Of a DNA stretch of 64,000 bases, positions 23,616 to 36,725 are shown one piece after another (position 1 is the stretch's first letter; every line of letters starts with the position of its first letter). The translations under genes were made by a program, and so were the position numbers. The notes under the pieces are model-generated. The model was not told where the DNA came from and ran no database searches. It was given only the letters and a program-made list of their open reading frames with translations. This DNA comes from Myrmaecium sp. VS I D KN 1 (lineage: Eukaryota > Ascomycota > Dothideomycetes > Valsariales > Valsariaceae): positions 806,001-870,000 of the forward strand of contig JADQAV010000009.1 in assembly GCA_019775845.1 (NCBI GenBank). Direction: 5' to 3'.

Positions 23616-25911
23616 TTAGATGCTCTTCGAAGCAAACTGCACCTTGAGCCTCTCGTACTTCTTCACGTCGCCCACGCTGGGCCGGATGAACTCGATGGCG
23701 TGCTCGAAGTCCCGCATCTCGACCACGTCCGAGCCGCGCTTGAGGGCGGCCTGGCCTGCCTTCCGCAGGAGCGACGCCAGGTCCGCACCGCTGTAGTCGT
23801 TACACAGCCGCGCCACCGAGGCCAGCGCGGGGTCGATCGGCGTCTTCGCGATGAGGGCCCGGAGGATCTCCACGCGCTCCTCGGCGCTGGGCAGGGAGAC
23901 GAAGAGGAGGGTCTCGAGGCGGCCGGGACGTAGCATGGCTTCGTCGATGATGTCGGGACGATTGGTGGCGGCGATGACGTAGATGCCTTCGCGGGCGCTG
24001 AGGCCGTCGAGCTCGGTGAGGAGGGTGTTGACGACGCGCGCGGACGCCTCGGACAGTGCTTCGTTGCGGCGGGGGACGAGAGCGTCCAGCTCGTCGAAGA
24101 AGATGACGCAGGGGATGGAGGAGCGAGCCCGGGTGAAGACTTGACGAACGGCACGTTCGGATTCGCCGACGTACTGGGAAGACGGGTTAGCTTCAGTCTG
24201 GAATACACCCTCATACCGAAACACATACCTTGTTGAGCAACTCGGGCCCCTTGACGCTGATGAAGTTTGCTTTCGACTCGGCAGCCACTGCTTTGGCAAG
24301 CAATGTCTTGCCGCATCCCGGAGGCCCCCAAAGCAGAACTCCAGTCGGTGCTGAGATACCAACTTTCTTGTACCTTTGCGGGTTCTTGATGGGTTCCACA
24401 ATGGCCGTCTGGAGCTCGTCCCTGACAGTTTGCAAAGCACCAACATCGCCCCATGTTGTGTCCGGAACGGTGGCAAAGCCCTCGCGCTTGGATGACGGCT
24501 GGATCCAGGGCAGGACGGTCATGAAAGCCTGCATGGTGATTGCTGTGTCTTCGAAGCCCACTGGTCTCTCCATATCCTTGTTCCGCACTCTGTTGATCAG
24601 TCTGTTGATGGACTTGTCCATGTCAGAAGTCGGCATCCCCTTGTTCTCATCTCCTCCATCGACCTCCATCTCCCCCTCGTGCTCATTCCTCTCCAATTCC
24701 GCCGCCTGTCTCTCGAGCGCCTCCCTGTACTGATCCATCGACCAAGTCCCGGCCTTGCCCACCAAGTCACGCAGATCCGCCCCGACAAAGCCCGCCGTGT
24801 GTTTTGCCAAGTACGTAAAATCCACATCCGGCGCAATCCGCGTCTCTCTTGTCAGAGCGCGGAGGATCATTTCCCTCATATGCTCGTTCGGCACGCCCAT
24901 GTTGATTTCGGTATCGAACCTCCCTCCGCGTCTCAGCGCAGGATCGATACTGTCAGGCCGGTTAGTGGCTGCCAGCACGATGACCGGCTTGCCGTTGTTC
25001 GACTCCATGGCCAATCCATCCATGGAAACGAGAAGTTGCGCAACAATTCTCTTCTCCATCTGGCTCTGTGCATTGTCACGTTTCGGCGCGATTACGTCGA
25101 TCTCGTCGATGAAGATGAGACAGGGGGCAGATTGCTTGGCCTGCTCGAAAATCTCGCGGACCTGCTTCTCTGATTCTCCCGATGTTCCAGACACGATGGA
25201 GGGACCTAGGATCTCGATGAAGGGAACACCGAGTTTGGCGGCGAATGCCCTTGATATGAGGGTTTTACCGCAACCCGGTGGACCATGTAACAGAATGCCT
25301 CGTGGTATCGGAATCTTGCGCTTCGAATATTCTTCCGGGCACAGCAGCGGCATGACCAGATGATCCTTAAGTTCCCGCTTGATATTGTCAACGCCGCCTA
25401 CGTCCTCCAGTCGGAGATGCGACGGCGGGCTGGTATCGATCTTGGCCGGCTTCCCCTCGCTGCTTTTCTGCTTCTTCCTCGCAGACTCCCCGTTTGCGCT
25501 CCGCTCCCTCCTCTTTCCCTTCTCACCATTTCCTGTCGGGGTGGCCGTGCCCGACGCGGAACCCCGAATGTTACCCCAAGCCCCGACAATCTTATCGTTC
25601 ATCGCGCCGGAAGCATCGGGGACTTTCGAATCGTCCTCCAGGCCCGCAAAGTCGCCTTCTACGGATCCCACGTCTTCAGCTTCGTCGGCCTCCTCCTGGA
25701 TGACGCTCAAGACCCTTTCTATGCTGTCCTCCAGGAGCTTTTTAGGTTTCCTCTTGAGACTCGAGTTGGAGCTCTTGATCCACTCAAAGACGGTCCACAC
25801 CTTGATAGGAATGTCATCGTCCGCGTGATCGTCGATCAGTTTGCACACAACTTGATAGACTTCCTTGTCCAAGCCCTGGCGAAGGGTTGTCCTGCCTGCA
25901 GGCGGAGCCAT
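23616..25911 (-). CDS. RIX7: AAA+ ATPase Rix7/NVL, 60S ribosome biogenesis
   Basis: Two exons on the minus strand (25911-24229 and 24173-23616) encode 746 aa. Two AAA modules are complete: D1 with HGPPGCGKT (Walker A), [14 protein letters not shown] (Walker B) and [21 protein letters not shown]2 with [23 protein letters not shown] and [20 protein letters not shown]. The N-terminal ~60 residues ([19 protein letters not shown]) match the NVL/Rix7 nucleolin-binding helical domain, and a Lys/Arg-rich linker ([14 protein letters not shown]) looks like a nuclear localisation signal. In yeast, Rix7 is an unfoldase that removes Nsa1 from pre-60S particles. The intron lies in D2 between the Walker A module and YVGESER. 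It is divergent from VPS20. Confidence 0.95.
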
Positions 25912-26442
25912 GCTGCCGAAGCGGACAACGTGAGGTCGTGCAATGGGAGAACGTTGCCCAGGTAGTGCTCCGCATGCACGGCGAGCTCGGAGGTGTCCCT
26001 CAAAATTTCGTAGATCAGGCCGGGTGAACTACGGCAATCGATAAGGGCCAGGGGGAGCACGTTGACAAAGAAAGAGACCCCGCAAAAGAAGCAATCAATC
26101 AATATAACATGATAAGTTGCCTTAGAATTCTTTGAAAAAGACCTTATATATACTGAATTCGATCTAAAGAATAATATTCAGAAGTTATAATTATTTATAG
26201 GCTCTTGTTATTGGATTAATAAGGTCTAAGAACTAGTGATATCGCTGGTATGAGTCCTTTATTTTGTCAACCGCGTGGGGAGCTCGGGGCGGCATGTGTG
26301 CCTTGGCAATGACGGAGGTGCGGCTGGAGGAGTGCCTGAGGTGCACAGTTGTACCATCAACATCCATTGGGAGATAACGAGCACGGCGACCCGACATACC
26401 AATCAACTGCATGCCCACGAAGATGAGCTGGACGAGTTCACC
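25912..26442. promoter_or_regulatory. shared divergent upstream region of RIX7 and VPS20
   Basis: 531 bases between two divergent start codons. It contains an unusually AT-rich patch at about 26095-26235, TpA-rich and unlike its flanks, perhaps a short mutated relic or an AT-rich promoter element. No coding sequence seen. Confidence 0.45.
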
Positions 26443-27258
26443 ATGGGCAACACAGGCAGCTCACATAAGATATCGGCCCAGGACAGGTACGCAACCGCTC
26501 CTCAACCTCTGCTCCTCGCATGAGGATTAATACCCCATCCGGCTGACCCAATCGGCTTCCAGAGCGATCCTGGACATGAAGAACCAGCGCGACAAGCTGC
26601 ATCAGTACCAGAAACGCATCACCGTCATCACCGACCGCGAAACCGAGATCGCAAAGGAGTGTCTGCGGAGGGGCGACAAGAAACGCGCCCTCCTCGCCCT
26701 CCGACGGAAGAAGTACCAGGAATCACTGCTCGCCAAGACCGATGCGCAGCTCGCGCAGCTGGAGATCCTCACTCACGACATCGAGTTCGCACTCGTGCAG
26801 AAGGACGTCCTGTTCGGGCTGCAGCAAGGGACCGCGGTCCTGAAGGAGATCCACAAGGAGATGGGAGGGATTGAGAAGGTAGAGAAGCTGCTGGACGAGA
26901 CGGCGGAGGCGCAGGCCTATACAAGGGTTCGTGTACAACATCACGCATACTTGCGGTCATGGGAGCAGGAATTTGTTACTGACGCTATTCGCACCTCTTA
27001 CAGGAAGTGAGCGAGCTACTGGCTGGCCGCATGTCGAACCAGGATGAGGACGAGGTCGAGGATGAGCTTGCAGCTCTGGAGGCCGAAGTCACCGGCGTCA
27101 GATTACCAGATGCACCCACCAAGCTTCTCGAAGGAGAAGAGAGCGCAGAAGCAGAGAGGGCGAAAGATCGAGCCCGACGAAGAGCGCGGGAACGAGAAGC
27201 GGAAGCGGCAACAGCAGGATCGGGGCTGTCGCAGGCTCCGGAACCGTTGCTCGCGTGA
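26443..27258 (+). CDS. VPS20: ESCRT-III subunit Vps20/CHMP6
   Basis: Exons 26443-26486, 26563-26926 and 27004-27258 encode 220 aa, the size of yeast Vps20. The protein starts MGNTGSSHK, a good N-myristoylation signal (Gly2), as known for this subunit. The Snf7-domain helices follow: ISAQDRAILDMKNQRDKL, RETEIAKECLRRGDKKRALLALRRKKYQESLL and FALVQKDVLFGLQQGTAVLKEIHKEMGGIEKVEKLLDE, then an acidic second half with LAGRMSNQDEDEVEDELAALE and LPDAPTKLL, a probable MIM-like motif. Vps20 nucleates Snf7 polymers on endosomes downstream of ESCRT-II during multivesicular-body sorting. The C-terminal Arg/Glu-rich stretch is probably one long helix. Confidence 0.95.
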
Positions 27259-28130
27259 TGTCATCTGGTCTTCGTTTTTTGGCGGGATGCTGCATTTTTG
27301 GTTTCTTTTTTTCTTTGCTGTTTCCAGCGACGGCGCTGTGCGGGTCATTGCATTGTCCCCTGCTCCTAAGGGATCACTTCCGTACGACCTATAGAGCTTG
27401 TCCGACGGGATAAGATAGGTAGGCATCTACATGCTGCGAGCGTCAAGCTGTCCCTGTGGCCCGAAGGACTCCATCATCTAGACCTGTATATAGCTACATA
27501 CATTACTGAGCTTGCTGTGCTATGTACAGTGGTCACTGCCTGCCTTGATTGCGTGCGATCGGCGCGACATGTGAGCCTGTCGGCCGCCCAACGGATACGG
27601 CCAGTGTCGGACGCGGTGTACCTCAAATCCAGCCTGCGTACTTATCCCTCCCGGTGGGCTATTTCCAGGTTGGGATGGTATTCATGAGGTAGTACCTAGC
27701 TACTTAGGTAAGGTATGCAGAGACTGGGCATACGTAGTGCGTATGTACAGATTCGGTACCTTATGCCTACTACAGGACCAACTGAGTGCTAAGGTACTGT
27801 ACGTGACCTGGGGACCCCACGTGCCCCGCACACGAGAAAGAGCATCGTACAGCGAGAGTTCCAGTACTGTAGGTTAGACCTCCCATCCAGCCCGGCATGC
27901 CTGTTTCAGGTCCGATGTTCTGGAAACAGATGGATTCTTCTTCTACATAACCCCAGCTGCATATCCACGTACTTCGACCACCTTGAACCCCCAAAATCAA
28001 CCTCCGCATTGACCAAAATCTCTTCCTTTCAACACCGCCAGCGAGGGGCGTGCAGTACCGAAGACATCCTAGCTCACCGAAGAAGAAAGTAAGCCAGCAA
28101 GTCAGAAGGCAAAGGACAGAAAGCGAGATC
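27259..28130. other. intergenic stretch, no supported gene
   Basis: 3' flank of VPS20 and upstream region of the PITH-domain gene. Contains repeated GTACCT/TAGGTA-type short motifs near 27690-27800 but no convincing frame. Confidence 0.5.
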
Positions 28131-29102
28131 ATGTCGCACTGCCACCACGAGCACGAAGAGCATGGTGGCGGCGGCCACGACCACCACCACCATGATCACG
28201 ACGGACACGACCACTCCGACGACATCACGCCCGCGCTGCAGTCCCTCCTGTACGAGGCCATCGACTTCGGCCAGATCGTCACGCTGAACGAGTCGGAGCC
28301 GCGGGCGGGCGCGAAGGTCTGCCAGAAGACGTGGGCGCAACGGCTCGATCCGGAGCCGGAGCTGGTGAGCGACGCGGACGAACAGCTGCTGATGACCATT
28401 CCGTAAGTGATATTTTTCTCGTTTCATTCTATTTATTTTTAGACTTTTTGATTGTTCCCATTGTCCTGTGACTCGTACTTCTATCTCAGCCTCTTTTCTT
28501 TCTCTCACTTCTCTCTCTCCCTCCCTTTCTCTCACTACTCCCTCTCCCTCCCTTTCTCTCCTTGTATACCACTCCCATCCCTGTCCGGGAAGAGCGAAGA
28601 ATCGACCAAGAAGAAAGGAAAGGAGAGAATAAATTGCTGAAAATCCCACTAATCCATCCGCTCAAGATTCACCGGCCAAGTCCGGCTGCACTCCATCCTC
28701 CTCCGCACAGCGGACCACCCCTCCGCCCCGCGAACGCTCAAGCTCTTCGCCAACCGGGAGGACCTCGACTTCAGCACGGCGGCCGAGCTGGCGCCGACGC
28801 AGACGCTCGCGCTGGCCCGCACGTCCGCCGTGCAGGAGCACCCCGTCAAGCGGGCCCTCTTCAGCACCACCCGCGCCCTCACCCTCTTCTTCGAGGACAA
28901 CTTCGGCGACGGCGACGCGGACGAGGGCGCCGACGTCACCCGCCTCTCCTACCTTGCCTTCAAGGGCGACTTCCACCGCCTCAGTAAGGAGCCCGTCTCC
29001 TTCCTGTATGAAGCCGCTGCGAATCCGCGCGATCACAAGGCCATCGTCGGCACGGACACGGGTCTTGGAAGCCACATCGGGCCGGGTGGGGGTGGGATCT
29101 AA
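28131..29102 (+). CDS. PITH-domain protein (PITHD1-like)
   Basis: Exons 28131-28402 and 28667-29102 encode 235 aa. The N-terminus is His-rich (HCHHEHEEHGGGGHDHHHH...), a natural metal-binding-like run also seen in animal PITHD1. The PITH domain follows: LYEAIDFGQIVTLNES, W..RLDP..ELVSDADEQLLMTIPFTGQVRLHSILLRT, TLKLFANREDLDFSTAAE, HPVKRALFSTTRALTLFFEDNFG and LSYLAFKGDF. This fold is shared with the C-terminal half of thioredoxin-like protein TXNL1, which binds the 26S proteasome; a proteasome link here is inference. The 264-base intron is a long pyrimidine-rich sequence containing two near copies of a CTCCCTCCCTTTCTCTC block at about 28514-28560. Confidence 0.93.
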
Positions 29103-30123
29103 GGGGATGGAGGAGGATGGAGGGGTGGAAAGAAAGGAACTAAGAGAAAGAGAGAGAGAGATAGGGAGGACGCAAAGAGTGAAAGCATTGACGAGAAAGA
29201 GAGACAGAGAAGCTCAGAGGCGAGGATGACCGGTGAATTGGACCAGTTGTCGGATTCTCGAGTATCGACAGATCTTCTTCCCTGTGAAGAACGCACGTTT
29301 AGGACGCGGATGGGAGGAGTCCGGGGTCGTAAGCCATTATTGCCTACTACTACATCATCCTCATCAACATTCTCGATATTAAAATAATATATATATATCT
29401 ACAGAGGTATAGTACCACATCGACCAAATCCCGAATCCACTTCGCCCTTCAATCAAAGGTCCTAGGATCCCTGGAAAGGAGGAAAGGGGGAACAAATATC
29501 TGCGTGCCATATTACTTTTCATGTTCATGTAGTGGTATCTAAAACATCATTTATATCCGGCCCCCCATGCCGCAGCGTCAACACAAGCAGGAACGGACGC
29601 TGACGAGAGGTCCTCCGGAGAGGGCGCTCGTGCTCTCCTTCAGCGAGCGTGCAAGCTGCTCATGCCATCCCTCCAACAGTCTATCCATCCATGCATTAGG
29701 CGGGATGACAAAGTCGTCCCAACTTTCGTATCCGGTTCCACCTCGGTTGGGAAGGCGTCGTTGGGCGTCTTTGTACAATGCTCCCTTCTTTTCACGCCTC
29801 GCGAATAACACGGGGAAGTCGGTCCGCTTCCTTGATGCCCGTAGGACCACCGCGTGTCCCATTCCGGATACACCTTCGAACCGATCGCCGCGTTCGCCCG
29901 CGCTTCTTACTCCCCTAAGGGTGGCCCGACCAGGCCTTCCGTGACCTCTCTACCCAAGCTCCCGAGCGGCATTGCGCGAACCCCAACATGCAACACCCTC
30001 CCTGACCCAAGAAATCCCAGTACCTTTTCGCAGCAAATCCCCACCATCATATATGCCCACAAAACTTCCCGCCTTTTTTGTCGCACACAAGGCCTATCCC
30101 CGTTTGCCTTTTTCCCATCGAGC
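29103..30123. other. convergent 3' gap between the PITH-domain gene and LSM8
   Basis: Mostly 3' flanks. One minus-strand frame at 29578-29862 is a possible exon, listed separately. Otherwise nothing supported. Confidence 0.45.
29578..29862 (-). CDS. possible small gene or terminal exon, unrecognised
   Basis: A 94-codon frame on the minus strand with ordinary codon choice and a natural-looking composition (RTDFPVLFARREKKGALYKD, GYESWDDFVIPPNAWMDRLL, EGWHEQLARSL). The frame stays open ~35 codons further upstream. An alternative join from a 5' exon beginning MPLGSLGREVTEGLVGPP, using a GTAAGA donor near 29910 and an AAG acceptor near 29830, also keeps the frame. I recognise no family, and it lies in what could simply be antisense to the PITH-domain gene 3' UTR. 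Confidence 0.25.
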   Translation of the reverse strand: MGHAVVLRASRKRTDFPVLFARREKKGALYKDAQRRLPNRGGTGYESWDDFVIPPNAWMDRLLEGWHEQLARSLKESTSALSGGPLVSVRSCLC

Positions 30124-30486
30124 TCATACATGCTTCGTCGACCCAATAACGTGACCTTTCACCTCGGTCCAGTTGATGGAGGCGTCGAGGTCCTCGTCGA
30201 CGAGGCCGCAGAGGACGACGGTGTCGCCGCGGACGAGGTAGACGCCGTGGTCCTGCTGGGAGGAGGGCAGCGGGTCGTCCCGCGGCCGGATGATCCGCTC
30301 GACCGTGTGCTGGAGGACGAGGTTGGTGAGCTGGTCGCAGGAGACGAGCTCGCCGACGAGGGTCCGTCCGTCGACCGTGATGATGCAGACGCGCTCTGGG
30401 TGGGCGCGCGGTGGTTAGTAAGGGTGTCGGATAAGGGAGCGATGGGGTTTGGGGGACACACTGTTGATGTAGGATTGGAGAGACAT
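30124..30486 (-). CDS. LSM8: U6 snRNA-associated Sm-like protein LSm8
   Basis: Two exons on the minus strand (30486-30462, only 25 bases, and 30395-30124) encode 98 aa, the normal LSm8 length. MSLQSYINKRVCIITVDGRTLVGELVSCDQLTNLVLQHTVERII is the Sm1 motif and GVYLVRGDTVVLCGLVDEDLD is the Sm2 motif, with the LSm8-specific Asp/Glu run after Sm2. It is the subunit that defines the nuclear LSm2-8 ring, which binds the 3' end of U6 snRNA in the spliceosome. It is divergent from the alpha-glucosidase gene and convergent with the PITH-domain gene. Confidence 0.94.
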
Positions 30487-31556
30487 GGTCGGCGAGGGGA
30501 CGGTGGAGGAGGAGGAAGCGGTGGTGGGGCGTGGTTGGTAGGCGGAAGTTGCTGCTACAGCTTGCGGAACGGCGGGAGAGCAGGCGAGATGTGATGCGGG
30601 CGGCGGAGAAGCTCTCGCCGGTAGGTGGGGAAGGAGGTGCCGGTACGGTGGACACGGAGCTGCGGAAGGGGGCGGTAGAGAGCGTGAGGCGCGAGGCACG
30701 AGGCGCGAAGGCGTGAGAGGGCGAAGGTGAGTGAGGTAGGCGGGCAGGTACCTGTGGTATTGACGTGAAGTCTGGCGGAGGAAGAGAGCTGGAAGTACGC
30801 GAGTGGTCTGTGCGTTGATTCCGGTTCGCTTACGCCTGTCGGACGACGGCCTGGGAGCCTGGGGGTGTCTGCCTCAAGAGGAAGGCTGCGATGGCAGTGA
30901 GGCTGAAGGACGTAGTCTACTGTATTGAGACGATGTTACAATTACTACAGTATACAACGGTACGAAATGTAATGATCGGATCGATCCTGATATGCATAAG
31001 CCGAAGTACCTACATACTCCGTATCCTCAGGATCTCATCTGATGGCTGATGTTCAGCGCCGGCAAGGCTGTGTGGCTGAGACGGTCGGTCTCTGTGCCGG
31101 TCGGCTATGGAAGCTCCCAAGCGAAGTGGCTTCTGCAGCATTCGACGACGTCGACGCGCTCCTCTCTCTTCCGAGCTCTCCCCCTCCATGGCCGTTGACT
31201 GACTAACCGGAACGATTGCTGGCTGCCAACCCCTCACCGAATCTTCACGCATCTTCCTCTTCTTCCCCTTCCCCCCTCTGCCCCCTCCGGCCCCCCGATG
31301 ACGTGGTTATGCCTCTCCGGCTGCGTGCGTCCCTTTTTGGTGGACCGAGGAGGGGACTTCCCATCCGTTCGGGACCGATAACAACGACATGTACAAGACA
31401 TACTTGTACATTGGCCACTGCTCGCTGGTTGTTGTCAAATATCAGCTGAACCACTCTTCTCGCACTCCATTGCCTTGTTGACTTTGCACCTCCATCTCTT
31501 CGTCGACACTTCTTTCGCTCTTCAAACTACCCGGTGACAAGCATCATACGTTCGGC
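30487..31556. promoter_or_regulatory. divergent upstream region of LSM8 and the alpha-glucosidase gene
   Basis: About 1.07 kb with no gene. It includes a GA-rich stretch next to LSM8 and pyrimidine-rich sequence before 31557. A regulatory motif for the glucosidase cannot be assigned by eye. Confidence 0.5.
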
Positions 31557-33551
<1,995 letters not shown>

Positions 33552-34129
33552 GTCTTTGGTCGAAGGGATCACCGGGGAGAGAATGGAAGGAGAGGCGGCT
33601 TGGGGGAGATAGAGACTAGGACTAGAGTGGATTAGAGGTCGAAGTAGATAGAAAGATATGAAAATATCGTTTCAGATAATAGCATAGAACGGAATGAAGC
33701 TTGTCTACTCTTCAAGGAACTTTAGCGTGTCTCAATATCATTCACTCGCAGGTATAAGTAGAAGGCAGGGGGATCATTCATTCTCTACATAATTGAAGGC
33801 GTCTGACGGTCGAAGAGCTATCGAAACTGTTCCTCCAAGCCTGAGAAGACGGGCAGACGGATCTTCAAGTCCAAACAGTTAACCTGCCTGCTCTTCCGGG
33901 TAGTCAACTTGGTTGAGGATGTACGTTCACAAAAGATCCCTGCGCGAGAAAAAGAAGATCGGGTCTTTCGAGAATTCGCACCACATGCTTTCACCACGTC
34001 GTGATCCATTCGGCAGCCAAAATATCTTTCTCTATCTTCTCGGCTCCCCTCGCCCAAGAGTAGAGGGTGTGAACGAGTATAGGTCTTGGACCGTCGCCGA
34101 TCTGACATGGGGACAAGAAAAAGCCAGGT
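33552..34129. other. convergent 3' gap
   Basis: Between the 3' ends of the glucosidase (+) and the Myb-like gene (-). Nothing supported. Confidence 0.5.
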
Positions 34130-35991
34130 TTACGCGGGCGTGTAAGCGTTCTCAAACTTGTCGCGGATGGTGCGGCCGCTGACGCGCTTGCCCGTCTTGT
34201 CGAAGAACCGGCTGGCCACGCGGAGCCAGCGCTGCCGGTCGTCTTGCAGGATGATCCGGGCGATCAGGTGGAGCTGGAGAAGGAGGTGGACAGGATTAGC
34301 AGTTGCACGGATGTTTAGGACGCGCGTGATGGGGCGCTTGATTAGGAGGTGAGGGGGATGGGGGCTGGCTGGTGTGGCTTACATCTTCTTTGGTGAAATT
34401 GTCATCGGCCGTCATCTCGTCCAGGTCGACGATCACGACGTCCGGGCCATAGAGACCTTGGTCTTCAGTCCTTGTGTTACTACGGTTCCGGCTGGATGAC
34501 GCGCCACGGTATGGGCCGGGGCCGGGGCCAGGATCGATGAAGGATCCCGCCTCCCACTCGGCCTGGAGGGCAGCATCTTCTTCATCCTTTGTGTGATCCT
34601 TCTTGGAGGGGCGGCCTTCGGCTTTCTGGTCAGTCTTCGCGGGCGCCTGGGACTTCGCGTCCCGGCTCGGGGATTTCGCGTCCCGGCTCACGGCCGGCTT
34701 CTTGTTCTTCGAAAGCTCCCTGAAGCGGTGCTGCAGCACCTTCTTCGCCTTTCCTAGCACAGCCTGGATGTCATTCCAGCTTTTGCCGTCATCTTTCAGC
34801 TTCATAAGCTGTTCATCTTCTTCGGCCGTGAAGGCGTCCGGGTCTGGCATTGGATCTGCTTTGGCCGCAGCGTTCGAGCCTTCCTTCGGACGAGCTCTCT
34901 TGCTGGTGTTGGAGGCATTAGCCTGAGACTTGCTGTCATCAAACAAACCACTGAAGCCAGCCATGCCGAGTTCCTCGACTTCTCCTTCGGCCACTGTAGC
35001 TGGTTTGAATCCTTGTTGGAGATCACCTGCCTCCGTTGCTGGCTTGAACTGGTTATGCGACGTGCCTTTCTTACTATATAGTTCGTTCCAGATGTGCTGC
35101 GAAGCAATCCAGTTCTGGACAGTGTGTGGTGGTTCGAGTTCAGAAGTCATGGGCCAGATATACTCCTGCGCCGGCTGAAATCCAGAGACGCTCTTGTTGT
35201 GTTTTGATCGTGCGGCAGTTTTGGATCCAGTATTTGTGGCAACTTTGGCTTTGTGCTTCGAGGTAACCTTGGAAGCTTGTGAACCAGGAGTCTCTTGCGC
35301 ACCCTTTGACGCGGGCTCAGAGGCAGCTTTGCTAGCAACAGGCTGCTAGGACAGGTGTTAGCAATGCAGCTGACACCCATGCGACAGTCGCTCGCGAAAC
35401 TCACTGTATCAGCGACACGTACGGGCTCGGCTTGGACAGCTGCAGCCTCTGCAAGTCGCCTTCTTCTTGCGTTCTCTTCCCGGGCCCACCGCGGCAGGTC
35501 GTTGAACGCCAGCAAAGCAAACGAGTCCCCAAACGAAAGCCTGTTCTTTTGCTCACGCTCCGCAGCTTTCTTCTCTCTCTTCTCTTTCCTATGTCGTGCT
35601 CGCTGCGAGGATGGTCAGTGTTACAAGCCTCGCACTGTGCGAGTTGGGAAACGGGTACCTGTGCAGGAGATGGCGTGGCTCCTGCTAACCAAAGGCCGGT
35701 TGGAATACCACCAGGCATCACGCGGATACGAAAGGGTGGGACTAGTGTCGCCGAGAAGGAATATGCACAATGCGCTGCGGACGCATGCACGGAGTCTTGC
35801 CGGCTCACGGATGCGCTGCCATGTGGTTGCCAAAGGAGAGTATCGATAGCAATTAGAAGGTCTGCAGACAGACCCTTCAAAACCTAGTCCACGGAGAATC
35901 CGCCGCCAGCCCTGGATGTCAACTTACCCAGCAAACAGGACGGTTCGATGAGGCGCTGGCAAGATGTGATTTGAATCTGGCATGGACTCAT
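34130..35991 (-). CDS. Myb/SANT-like domain protein
   Basis: Proposed exons on the minus strand: 35991-35928, 35861-35659, 35602-35405, 35345-34383 and 34273-34130, 523 aa. The first exon and start are uncertain; a later in-frame Met (MPGGIPTGLWLAG) is the alternative. Middle exons read RARHRKEKREKKAAEREQ and LLAFNDLPRWAREENARRRR. A SANT/Myb-like repeat occurs at DPDAFTAEEDEQLMKLKDDGKSWNDIQAVLGKAKKVLQHRFRELSK. The last exon, LIARIILQDDRQRWLRVASRFF...SGRTIRDKFENAY, looks like a second Myb-type helix bundle. Between them are Lys/Ser-rich linkers with a direct repeat SRDAKSPSRDAKS. A nuclear, DNA- or histone-binding role is inferred; I know no characterised homologue. Confidence 0.7.
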
Positions 35992-36725
35992 CACGGGGCC
36001 GTCCTGGGCCGTCAACATGACGTGCGCATGTCAAAGTGCCTCGAGGGGTTGACGAAAAATCCACCGGATGGGCATTGACAGCAATGGAAAGAACCGCTCT
36101 ACCTTGCGCATATAGCACCTAATACTGTACCTAATACTGTACCTACTATTACACCACGCTGGCCCCTTTGGTATCTTAGAGGAAACCCTCCAAGGACATA
36201 AATCGAACTATTTGGAAGAGATGGAGCACGACCATTATCACAAGCTGGCACAAGACCGATTACTGATGGTGCGGAGAAATACACATATATCGAGCGCACA
36301 ACAAAGAAAGATGAGTGATGATGGAAACGATGGAAACGATGCTAGGGAACGGAACATATATAGAGCCTGAAGAAAAGAAGACAGCGATAAGAGAGATGCA
36401 TAGCATGGCGGGAGAAGCTGCAGATGCTTTGAACAATTGACTATAAGGTTTTCAAGGAGTACCGGTACTTAGGCGTTCACGCACTGTGGTTGTTGACAGA
36501 CAAGGGGATCCAAGTTCCTCAGGCATTATCATATGCGGAGGGTGCGGAGTAAGGCACCGTGGCACGTGCGTAAGGTACCCGAGCCGGGCGGGCACCCGCC
36601 GACAGCTCAACTCGGTCCGACCATAATGCCGATGGACCAAGTGAGGTGGCTTCCCGTCCGCAACTCCTAAACAGTCGAGCTTGTTGCCAGGGAATCGACA
36701 AGCACCTGCAACACGTATTCTGAAG
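35992..36725. promoter_or_regulatory. divergent upstream region of the Myb-like gene and EMP24
   Basis: No gene supported. Contains several CTAATACTGTACC-type repeats near 36118-36145. Confidence 0.45.

Noticed and set aside
29868-29885. tRNA T-arm-like GGTTCGAA on the minus strand
   Set aside because: Flanking bases do not form a T stem, and no acceptor stem or anticodon arm can be drawn around it.
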